From: Symbiodinium natans
Taxonomy: Eukaryota; Sar; Dinophyceae; Suessiales; Symbiodiniaceae
Direction: 5' to 3'
Length of the DNA stretch: 55,935 nucleotides
Assembly: GCA_905221605.1 (NCBI GenBank)
Contig: CAJNDS010002064.1
Span: 658,001-713,935 of the forward strand
In this document: piece by piece, positions 18,966 through 27,899 of the stretch
Numbering within the stretch: the stretch's first letter is position 1
Layout of the letters: each line of letters opens with the position of its first letter
Notes under the pieces: model-generated
What the model saw: the letters and a program-made list of their open reading frames with translations, nothing else
The model's database searches: none
Told to the model about the DNA's origin: nothing
Made by a program: the position numbers and the translations under genes

Positions 18966-19509
18966 GGAACCTATGGAGTTCGGATTCTGGTGGATGTTTA
19001 AGGGGGGTTTTCTGGGCTTAGGATTCAGGGATTTCGGATTTTGGGTTTGCTTTTCGGGTTTAGGACTTTGGGAAGCGCGGGCATAAGGTTGCCGGGGTTT
19101 AGGACTAAGCGGTCAGGAACTTTGGTTTTATGAGGTCCATGGGGTTGTGGATCTAGAGACTAGGGTCTACACGGTGAACAGGGTTGAGGATTTAGAGGTT
19201 TAGGATTCTAGGGCTTACAGGGTGTTGGGGACTTAGGGACGTCGGACTCTAAGGTTTATAGGCATGTATAAATCGAGTTCATGGTTGGGATAGCTTTAAA
19301 AGATTATATCTTTTTTCCTTATTGGGTTTAAGTATCCTTAAAGATGTAACATGTTACCCAACTGTGACAAAGAAATAGGGTGTAGGATCTAGGGCTCCTA
19401 GGGCTGGGTGTCCGTCCACTGCAGGCGACTCTGTAGCCGGATCACGACCAAGGTCCGATTACACATCAACACGCCCACAAGATTAAAGGGTTTTGGGACA
19501 GGGTTTGAG

Positions 19510-19590
19510 TTTAGGGTTTAGGGTTTAGGGTTCAGGGTTCAGGGTTCAGGGTTCAGGGTTCAGGGTTCAGGGTTTAGGGTTTAGGGTTTG
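19510..19590. repeat. TTTAGGG tract with TTCAGGG block
   Basis: Two to three TTTAGGG units, then seven TTCAGGG units, then TTTAGGG again. Confidence 0.93.
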
Positions 19591-19679
19591 AATCCAATTT
19601 AGCGCTTGCTCACTATGGCAAGATACAAGCAGAGTGGCTGAAGGCACTGGAGATCCAGAGGTTACGGAACACAGCTTAA
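19588..19679 (+). CDS. Candidate terminal exon
   Basis: It continues in frame out of the preceding repeat: ESNLALAHYGKIQAEWLKAL then EIQRLRNTA and TAA. Strongly helical and protein-like. Function unknown. Confidence 0.38.
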
Positions 19680-19800
19680 AGCAATCACAAATGCCAGGCC
19701 GTCCAAAAACAGGTCGTCACATAATGGCCTTGAATTGAAGCATGTGAACATGCTCTCAACTGCAAAGGGACCCCAAACTTAGGCTGCACAGTTCCCGGCC

Positions 19801-20094
19801 TTGATGCTTACCCAACCTGCGCCGCAAGCGAGGCGTTTATGGAAGAAGACTCACGAGAAGCCCTCTGAGACGGGTCACATCGACACTTCATATTGGAGGG
19901 CGCGAAGGTGCTCTGTCCTAGCCGCCTCTCTGATGTCGATGCCTTGTCGTTGCGCACCCAAACGACTGGTGTTCGGTTCGGCGATTGGCAAACACAACGC
20001 GAAAAAATCAGCATCTCTAACAGGGGGACTCCCACAAGTGACTTTCCGCGACATCGAAACAAGTTCTAAATACCGAAACACGACCTTGGGTTGA
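19801..20094 (+). CDS. Hypothetical ORF, 97 aa
   Basis: Reads MMLTQPAPQARRLWKKTHEK, later CSVLAASLMSMPCRCAPKRL. Two minus-strand frames overlap it (19808-20062, 19875-20108), so strand is uncertain, but the region is clearly unlike the surrounding repeat. Confidence 0.3.
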   Translation: MMLTQPAPQARRLWKKTHEKPSETGHIDTSYWRARRCSVLAASLMSMPCRCAPKRLVFGSAIGKHNAKKSASLTGGLPQVTFRDIETSSKYRNTTLG

Positions 20095-20109
20095 CTGGAG
20101 TGTTTCATG

Positions 20110-20830
20110 TCATACTATAGCTCACACCCTCAAAACTATGATCCTTGCAAGGGCCAATATGGTCAACTCTTATGCGGATAGCTTAGTGGAGTTCCAGTAA
20201 AGGAAGTAGTAATATCCTGATACACAAGACACATATACAACCGACCCAATCAAATGAACGAATGTACCATTTCTAGCATAGGTGAGTTCAGGCAAGGGCA
20301 AAAGGGCTTATAGAGGTCTTCATAGATGAATCTACAAGCAAGGTATGATCCAACTGAATTTTGACGAGGACCGTGGTGTCCCAAACATAAACACAACAGC
20401 AAACCTCTGCTTAGACTTTCAATAACTCCTATGATCTCAATCGAATGCTATTTAAAGATAGCAAAGTAGGACCTACTAGGATTCATATTGTGTGGGACTC
20501 AGATTCCAAGATCTCCCTGACATAGGTGATGTTGCCTAGTACATTCACAAAGCAAACCTATTGTGTTTTAGCTTTAAGTTACCTTATTTCAGTATACAGA
20601 ATCACTTCCAGTTATGCCTTATATCACAGGTATTCAATTCACACTCTAGGCGAGTGCGTAAGTGCCTATCCTCCAAGTATCAGCTGTTTTTCGTGCTCAC
20701 CGTGGTTTTTGCTTCGCCAAAGACACAGAGATGAATGGTCGAGAGTACTGAGGAGAATTCGTCAGAATCTCCTGGGGGGGGGGGGGGGTCCTATTGTTCT
20801 TTGATTTACCAAGAGTGCGGGAAGGTCTCC
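20110..20830. other. No clear gene; AT-richer unique sequence
   Basis: About 700 bp of unique-looking sequence without telomere units, ending in a poly-G tract near 20774. A 92-codon plus frame (20526-20804) has a hydrophobic start but no other support. Confidence 0.4.
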
Positions 20831-20843
20831 TTAGCTGCGCTCC

Positions 20844-21071
20844 ATGTGTGCAAGGCGCAGCGCAAGACAAGAACAGTACATTGCCCGCAACTCTTGCCAT
20901 TCGGGCACCCTAAACCCCAAACCCTCAAACAGTTGGTGTTTCCTTTTTGGGGTATTTATGGGTATTTGCTTCTCCGCAAAAATGTCGGGCACCCTGGTAC
21001 CTTGTGTAGCAAAAAAACAAGCAATCAAGCGCCCTCCCAGAGTCCCCCCCTACTTAGCAATTAGGGTTTAG
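20844..21071 (+). CDS. Hypothetical ORF, 75 aa
   Basis: Contains FLFGVFMGICFSAKMSGTLV then PCVAKKQAIKRPPRVPPYLA and ends in a TTTAGGG tract. Weak hydrophobic segment; no family. Confidence 0.25.
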   Translation: MCARRSARQEQYIARNSCHSGTLNPKPSNSWCFLFGVFMGICFSAKMSGTLVPCVAKKQAIKRPPRVPPYLAIRV

Positions 21072-21250
21072 GGTTTAGGGTTTACGGGGTAAGAACCCTA
21101 ATGGTTTTTGATGGTGATAATGACCATAGAGATGATTCGAGATGATTCTCGCCAGAAGAATAGTTTCGTAGAGTTGAAGACAAGGTAACAACGCGCAAGA
21201 TAAATCTATAGCAGTGAAATAATCACGGGTGTCGAATCTCAAATTGAACG

Positions 21251-21433
21251 ATGGTAAGGACTGCGGGCAAAAAAAACCTCGGGAGTGGGCTTAGGCGACT
21301 CTACTTCGCACAACCCATGACCCAGGGTAGAGCCACCCCTCTCACCTGCAGCTGGGCCCGAACCGGAGAGAAGCTGGTAACCTTGAGCTCAGGGCCCAGT
21401 TCTTCCGTGAGGGGACGGTTGCAAGAGGACTGA
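21251..21433 (+). CDS. Hypothetical ORF, 60 aa
   Basis: MVRTAGKKNLGSGLRRLYFA, later CSWARTGEKLVTLSSGPSSS. Complete start to stop, basic, unsupported by borders. Confidence 0.27.
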   Translation: MVRTAGKKNLGSGLRRLYFAQPMTQGRATPLTCSWARTGEKLVTLSSGPSSSVRGRLQED

Positions 21434-21699
21434 CGCAATGCAGACACGGTACAAAAGCTTTGGGCTGGATATGAGGGATGTCGTCGTCTTCGTGTTTTTG
21501 AAGGAAGAGAGAAGGAGGGAGAGAGACACAGAAAGAAAGACAGAGCGAGAGAGAGCTAAACATGTGCCAGGGTGAGCGCGGGATGTGAGGGTGAGCGCGG
21601 GATGTGCTTGTGTTTGCCCTCGTGTGTGGCTGTCTTGCCGGACGAGGACACTCAACTTTGGTTCGCTTGATGAAGCACACATGTGTGCAAGCCAGAGCA

Positions 21700-21999
21700 T
21701 TATTGACAATGCACTATATCTGATATCAGCTGCAGAGTTTGCAGCAAGGAGTCTGCCTTCTTGGGTATGCACATGAAGCTCAGTTGATGTCTTCGCTGGA
21801 CAAATTCACGCCCCACCAGTGTGTCAAAGACGCAGAGCCGATCGCCCTTCTCTGCAATCTCGCGGACAATGGAGCCAGTTGCTAGGCGCTCGCGCATCCT
21901 GGGCCCCAAGGCTTCAAATGAATTTACACTCACCCAAACCCCGACGTTTACAGCTGAATGTTGGAACTGTACCTTGTCTGAGAACGCACAGATCCACAA
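21700..21999 (-). CDS. Candidate gene fragment, up to 99 codons
   Basis: The minus strand contains GPRMRERLATGSIVREIAEK then GDRLCVFDTLVGREFVQRRH and SFMCIPKKADSLLQTLQ. The charged helix and the following beta-like GDRLCVFDTLVG look like a folded domain. An AAATTCATTTGAAG acceptor-like site near 21919 may mark the exon start. I do not recognise the family. Confidence 0.43.
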   Translation of the reverse strand: MWICAFSDKVQFQHSAVNVGVWVSVNSFEALGPRMRERLATGSIVREIAEKGDRLCVFDTLVGREFVQRRHQLSFMCIPKKADSLLQTLQLISDIVHCQ

Positions 22000-22025
22000 G
22001 ACATGGACAATCTTTGAAAGTCCAG

Positions 22026-22079
22026 CCCCTAAACCCTAAACCCTAAACCCTAAACCCTAAACCCTAAACCCTAAACCCC
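22026..22079. repeat. CCCTAAA telomere-like tract
   Basis: Seven perfect units. Confidence 0.93.
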
Positions 22080-22278
22080 AGTACCCCCCACATCACTGCA
22101 GAGCTTGGAGGCGAGAATCGCTAAAGCACCATGTCTATCACCTTCCCAAATGCGCTAAACACCTCGTACCTCACTCCACTACTCCAGCTTAAACGCCTGT
22201 AAGCCAAGGCCCCTCGAGCCTGAATCAGAAGATTGGACCCCACTTCCAGTGGCTTACATTCTGCCGTTTTTTTTTCAG

Positions 22279-22388
22279 CCAGTGCTTCGGATTCCTATAA
22301 GATTAAAGTCCATGAAGCCTTGAGAAGACTTAGGGTTCAAGTCCATGCTTGTTTCGGATGTTTTTTGTCTAGAGGGCCCTGCACGCCG
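22279..22388 (+). CDS. Candidate exon with strong pyrimidine tract
   Basis: CTGCCGTTTTTTTTTCAG is followed by SASDSYKIKVHEALRRLRVQ then VHACFGCFLSRGPCTPTS, ending at a 19-nt poly-C run. Excellent acceptor and amphipathic helix. Confidence 0.4.
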
Positions 22389-22436
22389 ACCTCCCCCCCC
22401 CCCCCCCCCCCAACGACCCCCCAACGAAAATGCAGC

Positions 22437-22480
22437 TTAGGGTTTAGGGTTTGGGGTTTAGGGTTTAAGGTTTAGGGTTC
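22437..22480. repeat. TTTAGGG telomere-like tract
   Basis: Six units with TTTGGGG, TTTAAGG and TTCAG variants. Confidence 0.88.
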
Positions 22481-22587
22481 AGCAAACCTGCGAAGATGCT
22501 GGTCAGCCAAGTTGCTCGGGCGACTGTAGGCCTGAAGTGAGATCGCTTGTCCGTAGTCTCAAGCTTCACATGACATGCGGGCCTTAG
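22480..22587 (+). CDS. Candidate exon, Cys-rich
   Basis: Open from CAG to TAG: QQTCEDAGQPSCSGDCRPEV then RSLVRSLKLHMTCGP. Four cysteines in 35 residues. An overlapping frame starts MLVSQVARATVGLK. No family. Confidence 0.33.
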   Translation, partial: QQTCEDAGQPSCSGDCRPEVRSLVRSLKLHMTCGP

Positions 22588-22639
22588 GGTTTAGGTGGGG
22601 TTGGTGCTTAGAATTCTTGCCTTTATTTTGTGTGCCCAG

Positions 22640-22803
22640 AAGGCCCTATCAAGAACTGCTGTATACTCAAGATACTACTGGTTTCGGGTTTGGGGCAGCT
22701 TGTGGTCTTGGCCGTCTCTATTTCCCGGGCATTGCTGCAAGTACTGGGCTCAAGGTTGCTCAAGGCTGCCCTGAAGACTCAGGGTTTAGGGTTTAGTGTT
22801 TAG
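22640..22803 (+). CDS. Candidate exon with membrane segment
   Basis: TTTATTTTGTGTGCCCAG precedes 53 open codons including LKILLVSGLGQLVVLAVSIS then RALLQVLGSRLLKAALKTQ, a plausible transmembrane helix followed by a basic amphipathic helix. Another frame (RPYQELLYTQDTTGFGFGAA) is also open. Confidence 0.37.
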
Positions 22804-22827
22804 GGTCCTGTTATCTCCTGTTTGCAG

Positions 22828-22935
22828 CCAGGAATCTTGCGCCCTCTCGGACAACCACACCGCCCTCCTTCGCGCCACCAACCTTACGCAGGAGTGCCGT
22901 GGCTCAACGTCTTATACAGTTCCCTAAACCCTAAA
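22828..22935 (+). CDS. Candidate exon, Pro/Thr-rich
   Basis: TTATCTCCTGTTTGCAG precedes RNLAPSRTTTPPSFAPPTLR then RSAVAQRLIQF, running into a CCCTAAA tract. Strong acceptor, GC3 bias, disordered composition. Confidence 0.36.
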
Positions 22936-22986
22936 CCATAAACCCTAAACCCTAAACCCTGAACCCTGAACCCTGAACCCTAAACC
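22923..22986. repeat. CCCTAAA tract with CCCTGAA block
   Basis: CCCTAAA units followed by three CCCTGAA units. Confidence 0.9.
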
Positions 22987-22996
22987 CACGCAGCTT

Positions 22997-23401
22997 CTAC
23001 ACCGGGCACAAGAGACGAAAGGACTCGTGGCAGAAGTTGCGCCCTGGGGCTGTAATGGAGCCCTTCAGTGCATCCCCGCCAAACTCATAGAACAAACGCC
23101 TGCAAAGGGTCATCTGTGGGGACTCGGGAAACCCGAACGGCTTGTATACCCCAATCCAGGATGAGAGTATAGGGTATATGATCATCCCAAATTGCTTAAG
23201 GTTTCCTTCGGGTCCCGAAGAGATCCTCATGTTCTGTACCTGCATGTGCTGCCACGCCACAACTTCCCACATAAGCACCTGCAAGGTTAGACACATCATG
23301 GGCCCCTCTCTGGGTACCCTAAGGTATAACAGGGCCGGACTATAACATGGTCCTGGCGAAAAAGCAACGATACCTGGGTGAAGACAAGCCTTGGCCGGCA
23401 A
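22997..23401 (-). CDS. Hypothetical ORF/large terminal exon, up to 134 aa
   Basis: The frame ends in a natural stop and contains VAWQHMQVQNMRISSGPEGN, FGMIIYPILSSWIGVYKPFG and RRLFYEFGGDALKGSITAPG. An acceptor GTGTCTAACCTTGCAG at about 23279 suggests that the coding exon is 22997-23278 (about 93 codons). It is one of the most convincing non-repeat frames in the window. No domain recognised. Confidence 0.45.
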   Translation of the reverse strand: MPAKACLHPGIVAFSPGPCYSPALLYLRVPREGPMMCLTLQVLMWEVVAWQHMQVQNMRISSGPEGNLKQFGMIIYPILSSWIGVYKPFGFPESPQMTLCRRLFYEFGGDALKGSITAPGRNFCHESFRLLCPV

Positions 23402-23506
23402 GTAACACCCTAAACCCTAAACCCACAACCCACAGAACCATCTACGTGCTAAGCTCGACCCGGCGTGAACCTTACAAAACCCTGAACCCAAATCTACGGG
23501 AGGCTC

Positions 23507-23725
23507 TTGCGGAAGGTTTGGAGAGTACCGGGCACAGAAATGCTGGAGAGGTCAAGGGATCATCTGAATGGGGCTGAAGTTTTCAGATCTGTTTTTGGGG
23601 CCTTTGGGATTAGGCGGTTCATCTTCGCCTGTGGGTCTGACGCCCAGGGGTCATCGGACTCGGACTCGAATCACACCGAGATCTTCGCACTATGTGACAT
23701 CAGCTTCTGTGCCCTGGGTCCCTAG
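23507..23725 (+). CDS. Hypothetical ORF, 72 aa
   Basis: Ends FRSVFGAFGIRRFIFACGSD then AQGSSDSDSNHTEIFALCDI and a stop. Mixed hydrophobic and Ser/Asp-rich segments look protein-like. Converges with the minus-strand ORF ending at 23690. Confidence 0.35.
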   Translation: MRKVWRVPGTEMLERSRDHLNGAEVFRSVFGAFGIRRFIFACGSDAQGSSDSDSNHTEIFALCDISFCALGP

Positions 23726-23977
23726 ATCCTCGCCCCTACAGTAGAACAGCTGGGCTTGCCTTTCGAATCCCTCTCTGAAACACATTCCTGAATATGACCC
23801 TAACCAACTCACAACTATCACATCAAAGAGGTAACCTCGCCACCCAACAGGGAGCGATACTGCGCAGCATTGTCCTGCCTTTTTCCGCAGCTTCTGGAAC
23901 AACTCCTCCACCTCTCCAGCCGAGCATGTTGACTGCTGAGCTGAGCATGTTGACTGTGCAAGTCCAACCCAAATCAT
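23690..23977 (-). CDS. Hypothetical ORF, 95 aa
   Basis: Includes CSAGEVEELFQKLRKKAGQC then CAVSLPVGWRGYLFDVIVVS. Charged helix plus hydrophobic strand; complete to stop. The 3' end overlaps the plus-strand frame 23507-23725 by 36 nt. No family. Confidence 0.38.
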   Translation of the reverse strand: MIWVGLAQSTCSAQQSTCSAGEVEELFQKLRKKAGQCCAVSLPVGWRGYLFDVIVVSWLGSYSGMCFREGFERQAQLFYCRGEDLGTQGTEADVT

Positions 23978-24244
23978 TTAGGCTTTAGGGTTCAGGGTTT
24001 AGGGCCTGGACCCTAGGGCCTAAAGTTAGAGTAAACCCTAAGCCACATGCTTGCAGGCCGAAGTCTATGTGTAGCGGTGGCGGTGCCCAAGCTACAAACG
24101 AGGTCCAACTGCGAGGACCAATTGTATTTGCATTCGGGATTCAAGACGCTGCAGCTGAGAGGAGAACTAGTGGGGATTCGTGATCACACAGTCTAGGTAT
24201 CGGGAAAGCGATTACAGGCGTAGGTATGGAGGTTACGGGTCGAG

Positions 24245-24430
24245 GTGTGTAAGGTCAAAAGCAACATCAGGCTGTGGATCAATCTGAAGGTTACACGCAA
24301 AACGGTGCTGGCTTTGCTTGGGGCGGGGGGCAGTGTAGTTCGTTTTTGTTTGGGGTGGGGTGAACCCTCATGCTCAAATCCTAACCCCTCCCCCCAGCTC
24401 GAGTCTGCAACAGATTCCTCTGGCGCTTGA
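24245..24430 (+). CDS. Hypothetical ORF, 61 aa
   Basis: MCKVKSNIRLWINLKVTRKT then VLALLGAGGSVVRFCLGWGE. Start to stop, moderately protein-like; overlaps a better minus frame at its end. Confidence 0.25.
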   Translation: MCKVKSNIRLWINLKVTRKTVLALLGAGGSVVRFCLGWGEPSCSNPNPSPQLESATDSSGA

Positions 24431-24629
24431 GGGGCAGTTGTAAATAGGTGGGCCAGGGCTTAAGAAACGCCTGAAGTCCGCGAGGGTCGATCTGCGACAT
24501 CTTGGCGAGAGCGAGCTGGCCCTCCTGCAGGGGGGGCGTACCAGTTGATTTGCTCAAAATGTGATCGCCTGAAGCCCAAGAGGTTTCCAACGGACACTCT
24601 GCAGCAGCTTGCCATGAACGACGGCTCAC
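24381..24629 (-). CDS. Hypothetical ORF/candidate exon, 82 aa
   Basis: The core PPLQEGQLALAKMSQIDPRG then LQAFLKPWPTYLQLPLKRQR has a clean amphipathic pattern and GC3 bias. The exon may be limited to about 24400-24540. No family. Confidence 0.38.
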   Translation of the reverse strand: MSRRSWQAAAECPLETSWASGDHILSKSTGTPPLQEGQLALAKMSQIDPRGLQAFLKPWPTYLQLPLKRQRNLLQTRAGGRG

Positions 24630-25033
24630 AAGAAAGCCTCAAAACAGTACAGCAACGCCCTTTTGCCACATGCCGAAGTGCAACTAGACCCTGCAATTGG
24701 CATCATGCACCATACAAAACCCCCCAAGCCCTACATTGAAGAGGCCTGCGGCCTCCAAGCCCCTTATAATCCCAGCTTCCACTTCAGTGTCCTTCAGAGC
24801 CAGGGGCGCGCCTGACTCGTGGCATATTAGGGCTTATTGGAACCTAGGGTTTTTGGGGGCTTTCCAGGCTGAGGGCTTTCTTAGGTTTAAGCCTCAGGGT
24901 TTCGGGGTGGCTCTCCATGTCTTTCCATGAAATCTCAGAAGACTAGCAGCGTTGAAGCTTGGAACAAAGAGTCTACATGCCGAGAAGTGACGGCTCCTGA
25001 TCTTAAGATGTCATGTTTAAGGGTTAGGGTTAG

Positions 25034-25249
25034 ATAGGGTCAAAGCATTTCGGGTTTAGGGTCGCCTTTTCTTGGAAAAAATTGGCACCTGGAGATGGCG
25101 ACCCAGACCCCTTCGGCTCGAAACCTCCCAAATCCCGAAGTTCATGCAGTGCTACACAGGAAGCGGCCAGTCAATCTACACAAGCCAGAGGCGCAAAAGC
25201 ATCTGATATCATGGTGGTGGTAAGGCCCTGGGAGAAAGCATCAGACTGA
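25034..25249 (+). CDS. Candidate exon with GTAAGG donor
   Basis: 71 open codons without an early ATG: GDGDPDPFGSKPPKSRSSCS then ATQEAASQSTQARGAKASDI and MVV, at which point ATGGTGGTG|GTAAGG offers a donor (25220). Ser/Gln/Lys-rich disordered composition. Confidence 0.37.
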   Translation: MGSKHFGFRVAFSWKKLAPGDGDPDPFGSKPPKSRSSCSATQEAASQSTQARGAKASDIMVVVRPWEKASD

Positions 25250-25389
25250 AGGCGGCCTTCCAGCGAAGCTGCCATCAGAATGCGATCTTGTGGCGAAACA
25301 TGCCAATGACAATGGTAACAGGGCGTGTGCCCTCAGAATTCACTTGCGGAGACCTGGGAGTTGCCAGGTGTGTGAGGGCTGCTACCTGA
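25207..25389 (+). CDS. Candidate exon or alternate frame, 60 codons
   Basis: Open from after TGA at 25204 to TGA at 25387: GGGKALGESIRLKAAFQRSC then HQNAILWRNMPMTMVTGRVP and SEFTCGDLGVARCVRAAT. Convincing mixed composition. It overlaps the preceding candidate by only ~40 nt in a different frame. Confidence 0.37.
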   Translation, partial: YHGGGKALGESIRLKAAFQRSCHQNAILWRNMPMTMVTGRVPSEFTCGDLGVARCVRAAT

Positions 25390-25443
25390 AACCCTAAGAA
25401 TGAAGCTCTAACCCCTAAAAGCCCAAACCCTAACCCCTAAACT

Positions 25444-25547
25444 CTAAACCGCAGTAGGCGGAGGTGGATTCTGTGACGTTGTGGTGGCATCTCGGAGCTG
25501 CTTGAACCATCGGACGGAGCGTTCACACTCGAATCGGTTGCGGAAAG
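25444..25547 (-). CDS. Candidate terminal exon
   Basis: After GCATGTTAG the minus strand reads FRNRFECERSVRWFKQLRDA then TTTSQNPPPPTAV and TAG. Basic aromatic helix followed by a disordered tail at a natural stop. Confidence 0.4.
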
Positions 25548-25691
25548 CTAACATGCCACGCGACTAACCTCTCAAAAACCGTACCTTCTGCCAAGGCTTC
25601 CACTTGCCATATGCAGGAGGGCACTTAGAGCACTTGCTCCAACCAGCACTTGGTCCGATGCTGATTCCCTTCTGTAACTTCTGTTTCTTAG

Positions 25692-25798
25692 TTCACATGA
25701 GCCCCTGTGCACCCCCCCCGAGCCTGTGGGCCGAGGCACATGTCAAAGACAGGGCCAGGAGGGCGCGCATCCCGCGATGCAACATGGCCCGTCATATG
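25692..25798 (+). CDS. Candidate internal exon, both splice sites good
   Basis: AACTTCTGTTTCTTAG on the left and ATG|GTAAGG on the right bracket 107 nt. The best frame is HMSPCAPPPSLWAEAHVKDR then ARRARIPRCNMARHM. The two consensus borders make this the best-delimited exon candidate in the window. Confidence 0.45.
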
Positions 25799-26181
25799 GT
25801 AAGGACTTCTGCGCCTTGAGTCTGCTGGAAGTACTGACATGGCGCAGGGGTTCTGAGTAGGGGTTCGGCGGGTCCTCTTACGGATACCTTCGGCAACTGT
25901 ACCCAGCTGGATTGCTGAGAGAGGGGTCCCGGCACCTTTAACAAGTCCCACGGCGCAAAAAGCGCAAGATGAAGGCGTCGTTGTTTTCTTGGCTCCATGC
26001 TGTCAGTCTGGGCATGTAAAGTTGGGATCATATACACCCTGGACCATGAAGCCATGGAGGGTTCATGTGCGAGTTGTTGGGTTGTGAGAAGATTTGGATT
26101 CAGAAGCTGCGGCATTTGATGCTTCAGAACTCTCTCAGGATGCTCTCTGGACTCGAACTGATGCACCCGTTTCGGAGACAT
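25792..26181 (-). CDS. Hypothetical ORF, 129 aa
   Basis: Complete from ATG to stop: MSPKRVHQFESREHPERVLK, later SWSRVYMIPTLHAQTDSMEP and FAPWDLLKVPGPLSQQSSWV. Longest minus-strand frame outside LVIVD, simple repeats and 35.8 kb. No domain recognised. Confidence 0.4.
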   Translation of the reverse strand: MSPKRVHQFESREHPERVLKHQMPQLLNPNLLTTQQLAHEPSMASWSRVYMIPTLHAQTDSMEPRKQRRLHLALFAPWDLLKVPGPLSQQSSWVQLPKVSVRGPAEPLLRTPAPCQYFQQTQGAEVLTI

Positions 26182-26323
26182 GGGGCCCTCTCTTAGCCCT
26201 ATGCCCGCAGCAAGCTTTCATTGCATAGTGAGTGAGAATACAGTCGAGGGCCGCCACTAAACAGGGAGCCATGTCAGCAATAATCGTTACGCAGATAGCC
26301 TTTCTAGTTGCTTGATCTGTCAG

Positions 26324-26473
26324 GTCCTAGACTTAACATACTCGCACTTGGACTTTTCTCGCACACGCAAGCACCTTCCGCAAACCCGAAAGGGTCGCAG
26401 AAGGAAGTGCATCTCAGCGCTGCGCCATCGGCTGCCAAGGTCTGCCCAGACAGTTTTAGGGTTTAGGGTTTAG
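26324..26473 (+). CDS. Candidate exon, basic
   Basis: CTTGATCTGTCAG precedes VLDLTYSHLDFSRTRKHLPQ then TRKGRRRKCISALRHRLPRS and AQ, running into a TTTAGGG tract. The RKGRRRK cluster would be a nuclear or nucleolar targeting signal if translated. Confidence 0.37.
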   Translation, partial: VLDLTYSHLDFSRTRKHLPQTRKGRRRKCISALRHRLPRSAQTVLGFRV

Positions 26474-26523
26474 GGGCTTGCGGGGGTTTAGGATGCGTGG
26501 GCTTCATTAAGCGGGAGAAGCCC

Positions 26524-26668
26524 CCGACACTGGAAGATGTCCATGTCCACATTTTGAAAGTGCCACGTGCGCGCCATGCCGCGGGCAGCACGACAAAAAT
26601 CATGACCAAGCATGCCACGTGGTTAGACAGCCAATTCAATCTGAACCTGAAACCATCCATGATCTGAA
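26524..26668 (+). CDS. Candidate exon, frame uncertain
   Basis: One plus frame reads LEDVHVHILKVPRARHAAGS then TTKIMTKHATWLDSQFNLNL and ends at a stop. A second plus frame is Cys-rich (GRCPCPHFESATCAPCRGQH). The minus strand (26463-26660) offers a membrane-like LSNHVACLVMIFVVLPAAW. Something here may be coding but I cannot tell which frame. Confidence 0.3.
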
Positions 26669-26778
26669 CCCTAAACCCTATAACCCTAAACTCTGAACCC
26701 GAAGATGCCTCATCCCCCCCCCCCCAAAGGGTCGGATCCTTTTCTCTTCTCGCGTCAGGGCTTTGCCCTCTCAGCTAG

Positions 26779-26826
26779 GAGGATGCCATCCTCGAGATCC
26801 ACGGTGGGACCTGCAGGAGCAGCTCG
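26779..26826 (+). CDS. Candidate micro-exon
   Basis: GCCCTCTCAGCTAG and TCG|GTGAAG bracket 48 nt (16 codons, phase 0) reading EDAILEIHGGTCRSSS. Confidence 0.27.
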
Positions 26827-27079
26827 GTGAAGTTTAGGGTTGACAGGGTTGCAGAGGCTTAGGGCTTAGGGTTTGTAGGGCTTGTAGGGCTTACAGGGCT
26901 TATAGGGCTAATAGGGCATATAGGGCTTCTAGGTTAGGGCCTATTGGAGATAGGGCTTAGGGCTTTCGGGAAGTTGCATGTTGTTTGGGCCTGTTAGCTG
27001 GGTCTTCTTGTGAGGGAGATGTTGGGCCGTTGGAGGGACTTCGGCCCCCAACACACACTTTAGAGCCAACTTAAACTGC

Positions 27080-27170
27080 GAACCCTAAACCCTAAACCCT
27101 AAACCCTGAACCCTAAAACCCTAAAACCCTAAAACCCTAAACCCTAAACCCTAAACCCTAAACCCTCATC
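27080..27170. repeat. CCCTAAA telomere-like tract
   Basis: About ten units including CCCTAAAA octamers. Confidence 0.93.
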
Positions 27171-27254
27171 ACGGAGTGTAACATGCTCATGTGGATGCTC
27201 GGTGCGCACATCGAACCATTTCGAGTGTTTCTGCCAACGTTCTTGTTTCGCTAG
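27168..27254 (+). CDS. Candidate terminal exon, hydrophobic
   Basis: Immediately after the tract: ITECNMLMWMLGAHIEPFRV then FLPTFLFR and TAG. Hydrophobic and aromatic-rich, then returns to telomere-like repeat. Confidence 0.35.
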   Translation: MTECNMLMWMLGAHIEPFRVFLPTFLFR

Positions 27255-27261
27255 GTTTGGG

Positions 27262-27372
27262 TTTATAGGGTTATAGGGTTATAGGGTTCTAGGGTTCTTG
27301 GGGCCTAGGGTTCTAGGGTTCCAGGGTTCTAGGGTTCTAGGGTTCTAGGGTTCTAGGGTTAAAGGGTTTAGG
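27262..27372. repeat. TTATAGGG / TTCTAGGG octamer tract
   Basis: A block of three to four TTATAGGG octamers followed by about nine TTCTAGGG octamers with single-base variants. Confidence 0.93.
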
Positions 27373-27582
27373 GGGCGTGCACTCCGTTCCCCGAAAGACT
27401 TCGCTGCTCAGAAATATCGCAGTCTGCCGGTGGGCACTCGTGGGTATGTGGCGGACATTTGGTGCCTCGATCCTTGCTTTGGGGTGGCGAGCACCCCTCC
27501 TTACCCAACGAAGGGATGACCTGGGTTGTGGATAGAGACCGAAAGAAGAGGCCAAAGCCCAAACAATAAACCCGAAACCCAA
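27337..27582 (-). CDS. Hypothetical ORF, 81 aa, partly repeat
   Basis: The first two thirds (SSLRWVRRGARHPKARIEAP) are unique sequence, the end is octamer repeat. Low support. Confidence 0.2.
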   Translation of the reverse strand: MGFGFIVWALASSFGLYPQPRSSLRWVRRGARHPKARIEAPNVRHIPTSAHRQTAIFLSSEVFRGTECTPPKPFNPRTLEP

Positions 27583-27589
27583 GCCTCGT

Positions 27590-27795
27590 AGACCCTTAAA
27601 CCCTATAAACCCTGCATGAACCCTATAAACGCCAGAGCTCTACAATCCTGCAAACCCCTATAATTAAACCCTACAACGCTATTCACCCGTTCCTTGAAAC
27701 CCTAGAAACCCTAAATCCTAAACCCTAAACCCTATAGAAACCCTAAACCCTAAACCCAAAACCCTAAGCCCTAAACCCCGAACCCTATACTTTAC
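27590..27795. repeat. Degenerate CCCTAAA-type tract
   Basis: CCCTATAAA, CCCTAGAAA and CCCTAAA units mixed with unique bases. Confidence 0.8.
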
Positions 27796-27823
27796 ACCCT
27801 TTAAACCCAACTCCCTCTCAGCC

Positions 27824-27892
27824 CTCGCCTGAAGCACCTCGCTGGAGCCTGTCTGTGGCCTTCTTGAGGAACTCCTTGGAGGTGCGCTCTCT
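27824..27892 (-). CDS. Candidate exon fragment
   Basis: The minus strand reads ERTSKEFLKKATDRLQRGAS then GEG and stop, after TTTCCCTAG. Lys/Arg amphipathic helix with GC3 bias, wedged between a TTTAGGG tract and degenerate CCCTAAA. Confidence 0.33.
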
Positions 27893-27899
27893 AGGGAAA

